From contig OZ026851.1 in the NCBI GenBank assembly GCA_964023205.1, positions 14,239,637 to 14,303,636 on the forward strand: a stretch of DNA of 64,000 nucleotides. Reading direction: 5' to 3'. The position numbers were made by a program, and so were the translations under genes. Of this stretch, positions 22,661-35,447 are shown piece by piece. Position 1 is the stretch's first letter, and each line of letters begins with the position of its first letter. The notes beneath the pieces were generated by a model. The model searched no databases, was not told the DNA's origin, and saw only the letters and a program-made list of their open reading frames with translations. Origin of the DNA: Lutraria lutraria. Its lineage: Eukaryota; Mollusca; Bivalvia; Venerida; Mactridae.

Positions 22661-24041
22661 ACTACAGATCAAACATTATTATTTACACAGGACAAATTTT
22701 TCTCTTATTTTGCAATAAGATTAATGCGAAAATTTCCAACCATGCTAACGTAAGATCTTTTTTTCTCATCTTGCTATGATTTAACAATGCTTGATAATGT
22801 CAATTTTAGTGTTTGTGTGAAATTCATCGCATTGAAATTAGATTAAACCACATATTTAAGTTAAGAACAAGTAACATTGTCATAGACTTAATTGTTTACA
22901 AATATGCATGTACTTGTAGACAAATGGTTTTGTCAAAAATTTTACACAATATAACAAAACAAGGATACAAATGTAATTATAATATTTTGTCGTAACTGAT
23001 TTATTGATTCTCTTTGTATGACTGTTGTAAAATAAATGTATTATCTATTCTGTAAATATGAGAAATCATTTTCTCGGCCATTTTAATATTGTTCAAGTGG
23101 AAGATAATATTCTGTTTCTTCACATAAGACACTTCTATAAGTTGATTGGCTTAGCCAATATATATCTATGTCTGGGACTGTCAGTTCTACTTTTCATTTC
23201 AGTCTAAAAAGTATTTTTTGTTTAATGACTAATAAACTCAAGGTACATTTAAACACACCGTATTCTTAATGTTTTACTTTTACAATTACTTTGTGATACC
23301 AAACCAATAGGTTCTTTATTGGCTAAAAAAGAGTTTATTTCATACTCAATCCATGTATAACATGACAGTATTGAATGTCACTTCTGTCTGACTACAGTGA
23401 AAGGTATTGTTGACGGATGGATAGAACCAATGTTATTACATGTAGTTTAGATATTGTCTTATTGTGATTTTACCTAGCCCACACTATCCATGGATTCAGC
23501 TTAAAGTTACTGTTAATTAAGTCATAAGCACTATTCTAGATTGGTAGATTTATAAACAGTTTACTTATTAATATACAAACTTATTGAATTACATTTAAAT
23601 AAGTGTTTAAACAAGAAATAGAATCTTAGTTTTCTAGACTGTGATTATCGATCAATGAATTATTGTCATGACTTACATTAATAATTGTCTCTTATTTGGC
23701 ATACTTATGTGTTATGAAAATTTTGTTTTCCCTACATCTATTCTTGTTTCATGTTGAAAATGTTTGCCTAGCTTTTATATTTTATTTTCATCTTTCTAAA
23801 CTAAAATTAAAGAATTCTTAAAAAAAATTCTTGTAGTTTTTCCCCCTTGTGTTTAGCCTTGCACCAACAGTTAGTGTCATTTTGGTGACTTCTAGTTTTA
23901 ACAGCGTTGGAAGATCCCAGACGTATCTCTCAGTAGAACCTTCATCCTTCTATAAGCCAGCTTAATTGACAGCTTCCTCACATGGGATACAAATACACAT
24001 CAGTTAGGGACCAGTAATTATTTTTCATAGATCATTATCAC

Positions 24042-24529
24042 TAGGGCTGTGGCGAGTATCTGAGTACTCAGGTAATCATGAATCAAATTGAAAAATCAAG
24101 TATGAATTATCGTCATTACTGAGATTTATGGTTCGCGATTTTGTTTTTTAACATAAAGTGTATTCTTTGTTCTTAAGATTTCCTTTTCTCTGAATATATA
24201 TTGTCTCATCATTGACTACTTTGTTTGCCAAGAGGTCCAATCGGATCTTTAAATAATAGGTCACTGTGAGGCTTAAACCAGTAAAAAATGATGATGGTAA
24301 ATCCATTAATTGGAGTGGAGTACATAAACATTTAAGCCCTAGAACAATTGATATATATTTACATCATTATTCCGAAAAGAAAATTAACTTTAGCTGTCTT
24401 CAGGACTGCAATGTTGAAGTTTTAGATCGGTTACTTGATAACAAAGGATTTGTGATTTGATTTGTGGATCGTAAGTGTTGAAATGTCCATTGGATCGGAT
24501 CGCCACTTACCCAACGATCGACAGCCCTA
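24042..24529 (+). mobile_element. hAT-like MITE, copy 1
   Basis: Termini TAGGGCTGTGGCGAGTA and TCGACAGCCCTA, flanked by ATTATCAC / GTTATCAC (7 of 8 matching). A second copy in inverse orientation lies at 38075-38522. The 64-residue frame at 24266-24460 inside it is not a recognisable protein. Confidence 0.85.
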
Positions 24530-24719
24530 GTTATCACTTATAGAAGTTACTGATAAAATAACACATTCATAATTTATGAAAATGATACATCAAAGATTGA
24601 ATATATGTAATATTATACTTTCTTCAAAGTGTGTTATGTATGAAAATTAAAATGATGACATTTTGACAGAAAAATAACAATTAGTGTAATTAAATACATT
24701 TTGCATATAAAATTTTATT

Positions 24720-24960
24720 TAGATTTCAATACATATATAGACTAAGCATTATACTGTATATACATTTATTTCTAAGTTTTCACTTACAAACACACCTGTC
24801 ATACACACCATATTACATAATGCATAATACAATTTTTACACATATTAATTTTCTCTTACCTACAGTTTGAACTCACGACTTCTGGGTTATCAGTCAGTCA
24901 GCGTATCCACACATCCACACATAAATCTTAATCCTAGATTTCATATATGAAACATACTAT
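24720..24960 (-). repeat. Degraded tRNA-headed SINE (minus orientation)
   Basis: The reverse strand reads ...GGATACGCTGACTGACTGAT, AACCCAGAAGTCGTGAGTTC and AAACTG (B-box-like). The order matches the clearer copy at 28744-28812. Confidence 0.45.
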
Positions 24961-25139
24961 CGATTTTCAAAAGGAAATATATGATTTTTTTGTCAAATTA
25001 CTTATTAACATTAATTTACTAAAATTCAATTCCTTTTTTCTATTCTATGTGTGTGATAAGATTGCAATCCACCTGTAGGTATTTATATAAATTAGTTGAG
25101 AAATAATAAAAAAAATCATAGGACCATATATCTTTTTCT

Positions 25140-25272
25140 CATTTATACGGCCCTAGAGCCGCCGTTTACACATTCCCGTATAAACATCGCAAGAGTGACA
25201 TATCCGCCAAAATGATCTGGACAACTAAGTGAATTAATAAGCGAATTACACGATTGATGAGGACTATCAAAG
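25140..25272 (+). promoter_or_regulatory. Possible promoter/first exon with splice donor
   Basis: A locally CpG-richer patch (GGCCCTAGAGCCGCCG, CCGTATAAACATCGC, ATATCCGCC) ends in a good donor, ATCAAAG/GTAAGC. Only a very short ATG frame is present, so this would be a non-coding first exon. I see no downstream coding exon that it clearly serves. Confidence 0.25.
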
Positions 25273-26221
25273 GTAAGCATTTATTTCAGTCAATATAATA
25301 TTGTTTTATTTAATGGAGGAATGCGTTGAATAGCGTTGACAAAGTTTATTAAGTGAAAAATGAAGGCGAACATGAAAGTAAACAAACCTGTAGCTATATA
25401 TAATTTATAAAACGAAAGTAAAAAGACAGGACAGTAAAACATAAGCATCTATGTGCTTTTGGGCCGACTAAAGTGTGCAGTGATAAATTACATAAGAGCT
25501 GTGAAAAGATAAAATGTATATTTAAGAATAAGAACATAAAGACTTAAAACAGATTTAAAAGCATCCGTTAATAAATAATCGAATTACACCGAAACTGAAA
25601 GTAAATGTAAGCAAGCATGAAATTATGCAGCTTTGACTTAACAGAAATATATCATGAACAGATTGCCCGTTCGTCTCATAAATTAGACTATACTTCAGAT
25701 AGTGCAATTTATTTTTATTGTTATAATTATTCATTGACACCCTGATTATTATTGATTTATATTGATTATAAGAAGGGGAGAGAAGAAATGTTGCTGTTCT
25801 GCTCGTAGGGATGTGATTCTTCCTCCTTTTGGCTGATTTGCTGGTGTTTTTTTTTGTCTTATAATCTTTGGAACACAAGGGTCCACATTCAGTCTGACCT
25901 ACTCAAAAATAATGTTTTTGTAAGCGTGAGAGGTAGGTGGTAGGGTACGTATCTCTTGGAACAATCAAACCCCTGGCTTGTCGAAAGAACATAATTATAT
26001 TTAATTTCAGATATACATGTATGTATAATTCAATTTACATGATTGTGTTTTCATGGATATCAATATAAGAATGCAGACCCAAAAGCTAGACTATTATAAA
26101 CAGGCCTGATAGGGGGGGTCGATCCAGTCATTTCTCCAGCACTATTTTTAAACTTTTGAGATTTCTAACCGGTCCTCAGTCATTTCTAAGCGGCTAAATT
26201 GGTCTGCAGCCGGTTGTACCC

Positions 26222-27544
26222 TGTACAGGCCTTAAGTGGTTGGTCTTTATTTTAGGGGTTAATTGATACAATAATTATGACTGTTATACGTGGTTGGTCT
26301 TTATTCTAGAGATTAAATGATATATTATTAATAATATGGCTGTTATACATGGTTGGTCTTTATTCTAGGGGTTTAATGATATAATATGGCTGTTATACAT
26401 GGTTGGTCTTTATTCTAGGGGTTTAATGATATAATATGACTGTTATATGTGGTTGGTCTTTATTCTAGGGGTTAATTGATATAATATATGACTGTTATAT
26501 GTGGTTAGTCTTTATTCCAGGGGTTTAATGATATAATATGACTGTTATATGTGGTTGGTCTTTATTCTAGAGGTTAATTGATATAATATGGCTATTATAT
26601 GTGGTTAGTCTTTATTCCAGTGTTTTAATGATATAATATGACTGTTATACGTGGTTGGTCTTTATTCTAGGGGTTAATTGATATAATATGACTGTTATAC
26701 GTGGTTGGATATAACATGGCTGTTATACATGGTTGGTCTTTATTCTAGGGGTTAAATGATATAATATGGCTGTTATACATGGTTGGTCTTTATTCTAGGG
26801 GTTAAATGATATAATATGACTGTTATACGTGGTTGGATATAACATGGCTGTTATACATGGTTGGTCTTTATTCTAGGGGTTTAATGATATAATACGACTG
26901 TTATACATGGTTGGTCTTTATTCTAGAGGTTAAATGATATAATATGGCTGTTATATATGGTAGGTATTTATTCTAGGGGTTAATTGATATAATATGACTG
27001 TTATACATGGTTGGTCTTTATTCTAGGGTTTAATGATATAATATGGCTGTTATACATGGTTGATCTTTATTCTAGAGGTTAAATGATATAACATGGCTGT
27101 TATATATGGTTGGTCTTTATTCTAGGGGTTAATTGATATGATATGACTGTTATACATGGTTGGTCTTTATTCTAGGGGTTAAATGATATAATATGACTAT
27201 TATTGATTTACTTTGGCTATTGTATGGAGTTGTTTTTATGTAGGAGTTTAAATGATATAATATGGCTGTTATATATGGTTGGTATTTATTCTAGGGTTTA
27301 ATGATATAATATGGCTGTTATACATGGTTGATCTTTATTCTAGAGGTTAAATGATATAACATGGCTGTTATATATGGATGGTCTTTATTCTAGGGGTTAA
27401 TTGATATGATATGACTGTTATATATGGTTGGTCTTTATTCTAGGGGTTAAATGATATAATATGACTGTTAGTGATTTACTTTGGCTATTGTATGGAGTTG
27501 TTTTTATGTAGGAGTTTAAATGATATAATTTGGCTGTTGTGCAC
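26222..27544 (+). repeat. Tandem array, about 50-bp unit (GGTTGGTCTTTATTCTAGGG)
   Basis: About 26 copies of ATACATGGTTGGTCTTTATT, CTAGGGGTTAAATGATATAA, TATGACTGTT. The last part shows a higher-order duplication of about 270 bp: a block ending in GATTTACTTTGGCTATTGTA occurs near 27200 and again near 27470. Confidence 0.92.
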
Positions 27545-28249
27545 AGTTCGACTTTATTCACCAAAAGAAACCAAAAATGTCTTGATGGATTTAGATGAAT
27601 GCCAGTGTCAATAAGACAGAATTGTTGCATTTTGGTTATAGTTCAATGTTTCATAAATGTGTGATCTACTTGTCAATGTTGTGTTTTCATAAGGTATTAA
27701 GATGGTTGTATGTTTCTAAAGTCAACTTTGAAAACTAATTTATCTACTGTCCATTGTGTTATATTACTGATTTACCTGTACACATCTTCTCCAGTGTGTA
27801 GGTATAATGGTATATATATGAATGTTGATATTAGTACGGTTAGTTATCGGTTTAAAATATGATATATGTTTATTGAACCAAATTGAATGACTATCTTAGC
27901 CTGGTAGTGTTTATTATTTAACTTATTTAAGTTTAGTAGTTTTTAATAACATATTTTATATATCTTCAGTTTTCCATAAATAATATATTATATATGCTGA
28001 ACAATTATCTTAAGTTTTATATAATTGCATTAGGCAATTAGATATAGTAATTAGTAATATATCAGACTTGAATGCAAAATACATGATTTTTTTTCAGGAA
28101 TGTTTATATTTCAACCAACAGATTTTTTTTTATACAAGATTCTTTGTTGTTTCTATTGGTGAAAACCCATTTTTATTCATACTGTATTTTTTTAATTAGC
28201 TTGTTGCCATGACTTGAAAGATTTTTTTTTTATGATTTTTCTGTATTTT

Positions 28250-28475
28250 TTAATGCACCAGTTGTTCTCTTTGGGTCAATTATATCAATAAAACCTCTGA
28301 TTGTCAGGAAAATGAGTATTTTTATGTGAAAAAATGTTTACAGCAGATCCTGCAGTCAAAGGGAGGTAATTATTACCTCCCTTTGATTGTTACATATTTT
28401 TTCCCCATAAAAATAGCTAATTTAAGAGGTTTTATTGATAAAATCGACCAAAAAAGAATGCTGGTGCATAAAAAA
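28250..28475. repeat. Fold-back (large hairpin) centred on a perfect palindrome
   Basis: A perfect 31-base palindrome (15-base arms around one T) at 28356-28386, built on AAAGGGAGGTAAT, is the centre of longer imperfect arms. TGCACCAG...ATCAATAAAACCTCT on the left pairs with AGAGGTTTTATTGATAAA...CTGGTGCA on the right. Probably a fold-back MITE. Confidence 0.85.
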
Positions 28476-28743
28476 ATGAGAAAAATGTTTTTTAAAATTA
28501 AATAATATAAATTATTATATCTGGTGTTTATTACAATTGGCTTGCTTGTTATGGTGTGAGTGGTGTACATGTTATGATGTGCCAGGTTAGGATGTTACTA
28601 GTGCTACTGTTAGTATGTGCTCATGTTATAGTTGCATGTTAGTGTTAGTAGTGCTCATATTAGTATGTTAGGAGGGTTAGTTAACTAGTTAGTGTACATA
28701 CATGTCATATTACAATTTATACAATTTTTATACAATTTATAAT

Positions 28744-28812
28744 AATCTTACCTGAGCGGGGTTTGAACTCACGATCTCCAGGTTATCAGTCAGGCAGCTT
28801 ATCCACTACACC
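28744..28812 (-). mobile_element. tRNA-derived SINE head
   Basis: The minus strand reads GTTTGTGGTGTAGTGGATAA (A box), GCTGCCTGACTGATAACCTG, GAGATCGTGAGTTCAAACCC (B box). It is tRNA-like through both internal promoter boxes, but the acceptor stem does not pair, so it is SINE-like rather than a tRNA gene. Confidence 0.6.
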
Positions 28813-29649
28813 ACAAACCCACACACTATAGTGTGTCCAAAATTTCATATATAAATGTACTATTGGCCCTCAAATTGAAATATAACAGCTATTTTCATTA
28901 GTTTATGAAATGTCATATGATCATCTTATCTGTTAAAGCTGCTTTGATTGGCTAATTATTTTTCCAAATTAAAATGGCTGACCACATTCTACAAAATACA
29001 GTTTGTTGGATTAATTCATGGATTATTGGCTTGTAAGTAGATTCTGTGATATCATTTTGAATGTTTAATGATCAGAAATTTCTGTTTTTAGTGGTTGTAA
29101 TTATTATCCTTGTCTTATGTCATGTCACATGGTCCTCTGACCTGTGAAAGCTGGTATGATAGGCTGATTTTAATTAATTGCTTAATAATAGGAGCAATAT
29201 TGCCTGTAATTTATATTATACTATTTTATATCTATATTCGTAGTCTGTTATATTGCTGGACACTTGTGTATGCTGTAAATCTTGCCTTGCACTCATTGAA
29301 CATCAATGGATGAATATTAATCAGAAAAATAAGTTTCAATTTCTTCTGAAATGATCAAATTCTCCCCAAAGTGGATTTGTACCCAGAATTTTCATCCTAT
29401 CTGATTCGTACCAAAATTTTCGACCGTATCAAATTCATACTTTCGACCCGATATAAAGATTCGTCCTCAGAATTTTCAACCACTGGAAATTTCCCGTCCA
29501 ATGAAATTCATCCATAAATATTGGTGAGAGCAAGACATTTATAATTTTATAACAACAAATAAATATTTTAAGCAGCTTTTATTGTTTTCTTTTTTAATCA
29601 ACACATAACAAATACTACGCCTGCATAAAGTAAATAAATAACAATACAC

Positions 29650-29944
29650 AGTTCCCACGTCTACAATATTTACATTCCTTGGCAGCCATCTTGAATGGCA
29701 TATTCAACAAGCATTGATAGAAGATATTTTTGTTTTGATAATTCTAAATATAGGATATTTATAAGTGACAACTACATTTTCTTAAACCTGATGTGCTTAT
29801 GGCCTTAACAACTTCATGATCAAGTTATCTTTTATAAATTGAGTTGTTAAATAACCAATTTTCTAATTTTATCTATTAAGCTCATAAGAAATTTGCCATT
29901 CAAGATGGCCGCCAGGGGAGGTAAATATTGTAGATGTGGGAACT
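29650..29944. mobile_element. MITE with 51-bp terminal inverted repeats
   Basis: The left arm 29650-29700 (AGTTCCCACGTCTACAATAT...) and right arm 29894-29944 (...AATATTGTAGATGTGGGAACT) are inverted with few mismatches. The middle of about 190 bp is AT-rich and non-coding. No clear target duplication. Confidence 0.85.
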
Positions 29945-29949
29945 ATGTA

Positions 29950-31270
29950 TACAGCATCAAACTGATCAATATTGGAAGCAATGATGTCCTGAGAGTAGCC
30001 TTCATTGTTAATATACTTTTAAGCCATGTTTCGATGTTCAAACATAATAACATCTATAAATGAATGTAACTGACATAGAACACACAACAAACTAACTGTA
30101 CAATCATTATACAATAACCAACTTCATAAGTTCAGTATTGCATGCAATATATGTCCCATGCCAGCATCTATCATTGGAATGTTAGCATCTGTCTAGATTT
30201 TAATGATGATAATTTTGTCTAAATGAGCGAGTCAGCTACAAAATTTCCAATTTTACAAACAGTGACCTAGATATTTGACCTATTGACCCGAATGTCCCCA
30301 TATACAATCCCACTCTATGTTTTCCCCTAATCTATCCTATTATCCTAAGCTATCCATGTACCAACTTTCATGGAAATCCACCACCCCTTACTGTAATCAT
30401 CATCTGGAAAGCACTTTGAACAGACTGCTGGGGACTTACAAGCATATTACAATAAAGAGCTCAATAATAAAAGAGGAAGTATCTCATTTCAGTACAATAA
30501 ACAATTACAGTATAGTAAAGTCTGCAAAAATGTTAGGTATGTTGGGGATTTATTTTGGCTCTTGTGAGCGTTAGGAACGGTAAAAAAGTACGAAACAAGA
30601 TGATTGTACTGTAATTCCGACCTAATTCTTACCAAATTAATCATTATATTTTTTGTAATTAATTTCGAAATGTGTAAATTTTCAATAGTGTTAAAGTATC
30701 AAACAACAATTTACGTAATCTTTATGCTTTTTGATGCTCATTCACAAAATACTTGACATAAAGAAGTTTTAAAAACAACTCAAGTTCTAATAACAAATAT
30801 CAATTACTAATGTAATTTTTCTCAGAATAGTAACAGTTCACTAAACACAAAATTAAAAAGACATTAAAAAGCAGGGCTTTTTTCCTTCTATTACAAAGGC
30901 TGAAATTCGGTGACTTCCCAATTGCAAAAAGGCTGTTTTTTCCCCAATTTGTCTTTGAGCCAAGAAATTCCTAAAATACAATGCCATCATAACCGTCACA
31001 AAATTTAGCCAAATATCGTGCTTGAATTACCCAAAATGAAAGACTCAGACCCTTTCCCATTTTTTGGAAAAAAGGCCATGAAAAGAAGATAACCTTATGG
31101 TGTGGACAATTCTGAGAAGTAAGAATATCAGTATGCAGGGAGTGGAATTATTATAAATATGGTGTGGTTGTACATTTGTAAGAGACATATCATGTATTAT
31201 ATTATATGCTCTCCGTGTCTGGAGGAAATAAAGATATATATATATATATCCTTTACATAAATCAGTGATA
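29950..31270. other. Intergenic stretch, nothing recognised
   Basis: Several open frames of 76-85 codons (for example 30317-30574) lack any recognisable motif or splice context. An (AT)n run at about 31234-31250. Confidence 0.5.
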
Positions 31271-31274
31271 TTCA

Positions 31275-32285
31275 AAATCTATCCACAACATAAAATAAAT
31301 GTAAAGTGAAAGTAGACAGACACTGTGTTCAATTACTAGTATTTAAAGAATACTTTCCTAGAAAACTGATTAGAACCTATCCACAATATAAAATAAATGT
31401 AAAGTGAAAGTAGACGAAGTGTTCAATTACTAGTATTTAAAGAATACTTTCCTAGAAAACTGATCAGAACCTATCCACAATATAAAATAAATGTAAAGTG
31501 AAAGTTGACAAACACAGTGTTCAATTACTAGTATTTAAAGAATACTTTCCTAGAAAACTGATCAGAACCTATCCACAATATAAAATAAATGTAAAGTGAA
31601 AGTAGACGAAGTGTTCAATTACTAGTATTTAAAGAATACTTTCCTAGAAAACTGATCAGAACCTATCCACAATATAAAATAAATGTAAAGTGAAAGTTGA
31701 CAAACACAGTGTTCAATTACTAGTATTTAAAGAATACTTTCCTAGAAAACTGATCAGAACCTATCCACAATATAAAATAAATGTAAAGTGAAAGTTGACA
31801 AACACAGTGTTCAATTACTAGTATTTAAAGAATACTTTCCTAGAAAACTGATCAGAACCTATCCACAATATAAAATAAATGTAAAGTGAAAGTTGACAAA
31901 CACAGTGTTCAATTACTAGTATTTAAAGAATACTTTCCTAGAAAACTGATTAGAACCTATCCACAATATAAAATAAATGTAATGTGGAAGTAGACGAAGT
32001 GTTCAATAACTAGTATTTAAAGAATACTTTCCTAGAAAACTGATCAGAACCTATCCACAATATAAAATAAATGTAAAGTGAAAGTTGACAAACACAGTGT
32101 TCAATTACTAGTATTTAAAGAATACTTTCCTAGAAAACTGATTAGAACCTATCCACAATATAAAATAAATGTAATGTGGAAGTAGACGAAGTGTTCAATA
32201 ACTAGTATTTAAAGAATACTTTCCAAAAAACAAATCAGAACCTTTCAACAATATAAAATAAATGTAAAGTGAAATTAGACAGACC
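31275..32285 (+). repeat. Tandem array of alternating 94- and 98-bp units
   Basis: About ten copies of ATCCACAATATAAAATAAAT, GTAAAGTGAAAGT, TTCAATTACTAGTATTTAAA, GAATACTTTCCTAGAAAACTG. Two unit types occur: 94 bp (with AGACGAAGTG) and 98 bp (with TGACAAACACAGTG). Distances between copies run 94, 98, 94, 98, 98, 98, 94, 98. Confidence 0.93.
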
Positions 32286-33799
32286 TGAGATCATGTACAC
32301 AAACTAGTTATATAATGAGTACAAAAAATGTGATGACTATCTTACCCAGTTAGTAAGAAATAAATAAAGAAAATTTAATTTACAATCAGAATAATCAAAT
32401 ATTAATTTCATAGATATATCTTAGCTTAGACAAACATAAAGTTATGTCACCTCTGGTTTGTAAAGATAAATGTTATATTCTATTAATTGGTCATCAATTT
32501 CTCACCAGCAGTTTATCAGTGAAGAAAGGGGAGAGAAGTCATGTGATCTATATGGACAGGTGATCTTTATTTAGAGGATTATTTGGTCTATTAATTCAAT
32601 AAATGAGTGTCAGAGAATGAACATTGTTCTTGTGTTCAGAGGGGTCAATGTTCAAATTGTGGCCTTAACTCACTGATCCAATGGACATTAGGTCTGCATT
32701 GTCTGCGTAGCATTGACATAATTTTGAGTTTTCTCAGCCAAGATATTTCTATGAAATCATATTTTAACATAGACAAGAACAAGAGTGTATCTTCTAGATA
32801 GCTGAATGTGATCTTTCAACATGAAGTATGAACAGAGTAGACATCTACAATGAAGACTGAAAATATAAAACAACAAACATGTTATCTGCTGTGACTGAAA
32901 GAGTAATATAATTGGTAAGTACATAATAAATTACAATGTTAATGTAAACATATAATCTTTCACTAAAATGTATAATACCTAGGAGAAATAAAATATAGAA
33001 TATTACACTATCACATTGACTGAGTAACATGAAAAAACTCCCAACAGTCCAGTGTTCTAAAAAGAAGACAAGTTTGCCATTTTACAGCATGTTCTATACA
33101 TGTAGTTCAATTACTTGTCAGTGCAGAGACTTACATTCTTGGTCTGTTTCCCATAGACTGAAGATGTAGTTGACATGTCATGGAACAACTAATATATTCT
33201 GAAGAAACGATCATCTGTAATCAAGTCTGATCAAATTTATGATTACAAGATCTAGGCCAGGAAAAATAACTCTTACTGTAACAGTAAATTTTCTATTTTG
33301 GGATTACCTCCCTTGTTTAACAATATACGGCATCAAACAAAACAGAAATACAGTAGCTTACCAACAATGTTAACCTTGTAATGTTCAACATCATTCTAAC
33401 AAGTAACACCATCATTCCAAGGAAATTCTTACAACACATCTAAAATAGTTATAAAATATTTCTACTGATGACAACAAATCTTACTGCTAAACAAAGCAAT
33501 GTACTTATTTGATTTTAAAGAAATGCTGTCACATCTGGTTTTACACATTATTATATTCATACACAAACATAAATATTATTTTACAATGTGACATAAGAAG
33601 CTTAAAACATGACTGTTGTATATTACTTTTTTTGACAGTATTTCGATATGTCTTACATATATATTACACTGAAATTAGGATTATCTTATTTGATGGGGGG
33701 ATACTTCAATGTGTCTAATTCTTCAATAAATCAAAGTTCACTTTAACTATGTTTTACTGTATTACCATCTATGCTGGTCAACACTTGACTCAGTAATAT

Positions 33800-34515
33800 C
33801 AATATCAAGAGGTCCAAGATAGTCCTATATTGCTCACATGACAATCACTGTTCACTCATTAAAACTTTGTTTTGAACCGGTGACCTAGTTATTGACCCCA
33901 GATGACCCATGTTAGAACTTGTCCTACATATAAATAAGACGAACATTCTGACAAATTTTGGTGAAGATCCAATCAAAACCATGAAAACTACAGCATAAAC
34001 AAGGTTTTCCTAAGATTTGACCTCGTGACCTAGTTTTTTACCCCAGATGACCCATGTTCAAATTTGTCTTACATATCATTAAGACAAACATTCTGACAAG
34101 GTTTCATGATGATTGAATCAAAACAGTGACTTCAAGAGTGTTCACAAGGTTTTTCTGCAATTTGCCCTAGTGACCTAGTTTTTGACCGGAAATTACCCAT
34201 TATCAAACTTCACCTACATATTATTGAAATAAACATTCTGATAAAGTTTCATGAAGATCCAATCAAAACAGTGATTTCTAAAGTGTTCACAAGGTTTTCC
34301 CTTATTTGGCCCTGGTGACCTAGTTTTTGACCCAAATTGGCCCAATGTCCAACTTGTCTGAGATTTTGTCAATATTAACATTCTGACCCAGTTTTGCTAA
34401 ATTGAGCTAAAAATGTGGCCCCTAGTGTGTTCACAAGGTAAAGTTTGACGACGGGAGGATGCCGGACGAAGACAGATCCTAAAAGCTCACCCTGTCACTT
34501 TGTGACATGTGAGCT
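33800..34515 (+). repeat. Dispersed repeat 'GGTCCAAGATAGTCCTATAT', copy 1
   Basis: Starts AAGAGGTCCAAGATAGTCCT and ends AAAGCTCACCCTGTCACTTT. It is internally made of several degenerate modules with GTGACCTAGTTTTTGACC and AACATTCTGACAA. The full-length relative is at 53104-53966, and a short piece is at 57653-57739. Confidence 0.8.
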
Positions 34516-35146
34516 AAAAATCAGTTTACAACAATAAAATCAGACAATAAATCTTCTAAGCTGACACACTACAAGCATGTCTAATAAAGTTAATCACAGG
34601 TTGTTCATGATATTACATTGTAACAGCACATTTCTTACAAGCTTAACAAGATTTAAGTATAAAACTAAGCAGCACCCTAACATAAGAATTAAAACCATTA
34701 TCATTATAAACACCTTGATGTAGATAAAAACATTTCAGTCAAACATTTACTAACCTAGAAATTTACATACAAGTTGATTCATTGCTACTGACACACAGAA
34801 CACACTAAGTCCCTGTTTGTTGACTTCCTAGAGCAATGACCCTGTCCTCACAAGAGAACATCATAGATTACTGTATAGGCCAATAATATAACTGAAATAA
34901 ATCAACAAAATCAAGTACTAACATGATACATTTTCCCGCTGACAGATATCTTAACTAATAAAAATATTTATTCACTAAAATTTGATTTTCACTTATTTTC
35001 AAAATATGCTTATTTATTCCAAACAATCACTGTAAAATTCCATACATGGAAGAAGACCACAACATACCTGTATCAGTTCTAACACATTTAAGCAATCAAT
35101 TTTTACAAACAACAAACAAAAGTTGGAATATAAACAATGAACTTAC

Positions 35147-35271
35147 CAGTAGTTTATTCATTATCAGTTTTAGCTATATGATAATCTGGCATATTTTCTT
35201 TAAACAATATAAATATAGCTGCAGCATTATCCTTTCCAAACTGTCCTACAACATGAAGTGGACTATGTCCT
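35147..35271 (-). pseudogene. Ankyrin-repeat exon resembling Rabankyrin-5 (ANKFY1), with in-frame stop
   Basis: Minus-strand exon with acceptor TTTGCAG and donor CTG/GTAAGT. It reads GHSPLHVVGQFGKDNAAAIF then ILFKENMPDY and on to TDNE. GHSPLH is the ankyrin-repeat signature. The string GQFGKDNAAAIF--LF-E-MP-Y resembles the last ankyrin repeats of ANKFY1, an endosomal Rab5 effector (from memory of the family). Two codons before the donor the frame hits TAA. I found no exons for the following ankyrin/FYVE part on the minus strand at 29-35 kb. It is either a decayed copy or a gene that now ends here. Confidence 0.5.
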
Positions 35272-35447
35272 CTGCAAATACAGTAAATCATGTGTAATTA
35301 AATCTTCATTTGGTTTAGAAAGTTATTAAGGTCATGTAAGCAATTAACATCCTGCATATAATACAATCTATGGAACTGGTATAATTAACACTGAAGTGAG
35401 ATCTAGAGTAATAATGAAATAATAACAGATAGTGTCCAATTAATGTA

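Noticed and set aside
24266..24460. 64-residue frame
   Set aside because: Inside a hAT-like MITE; the second copy of the element does not keep the frame. No transposase motif.
28744..28812. Possible tRNA gene on the minus strand
   Set aside because: Both internal promoter boxes are present, but the acceptor stem does not pair and a degraded relative exists at 24850, so SINE head is more likely.
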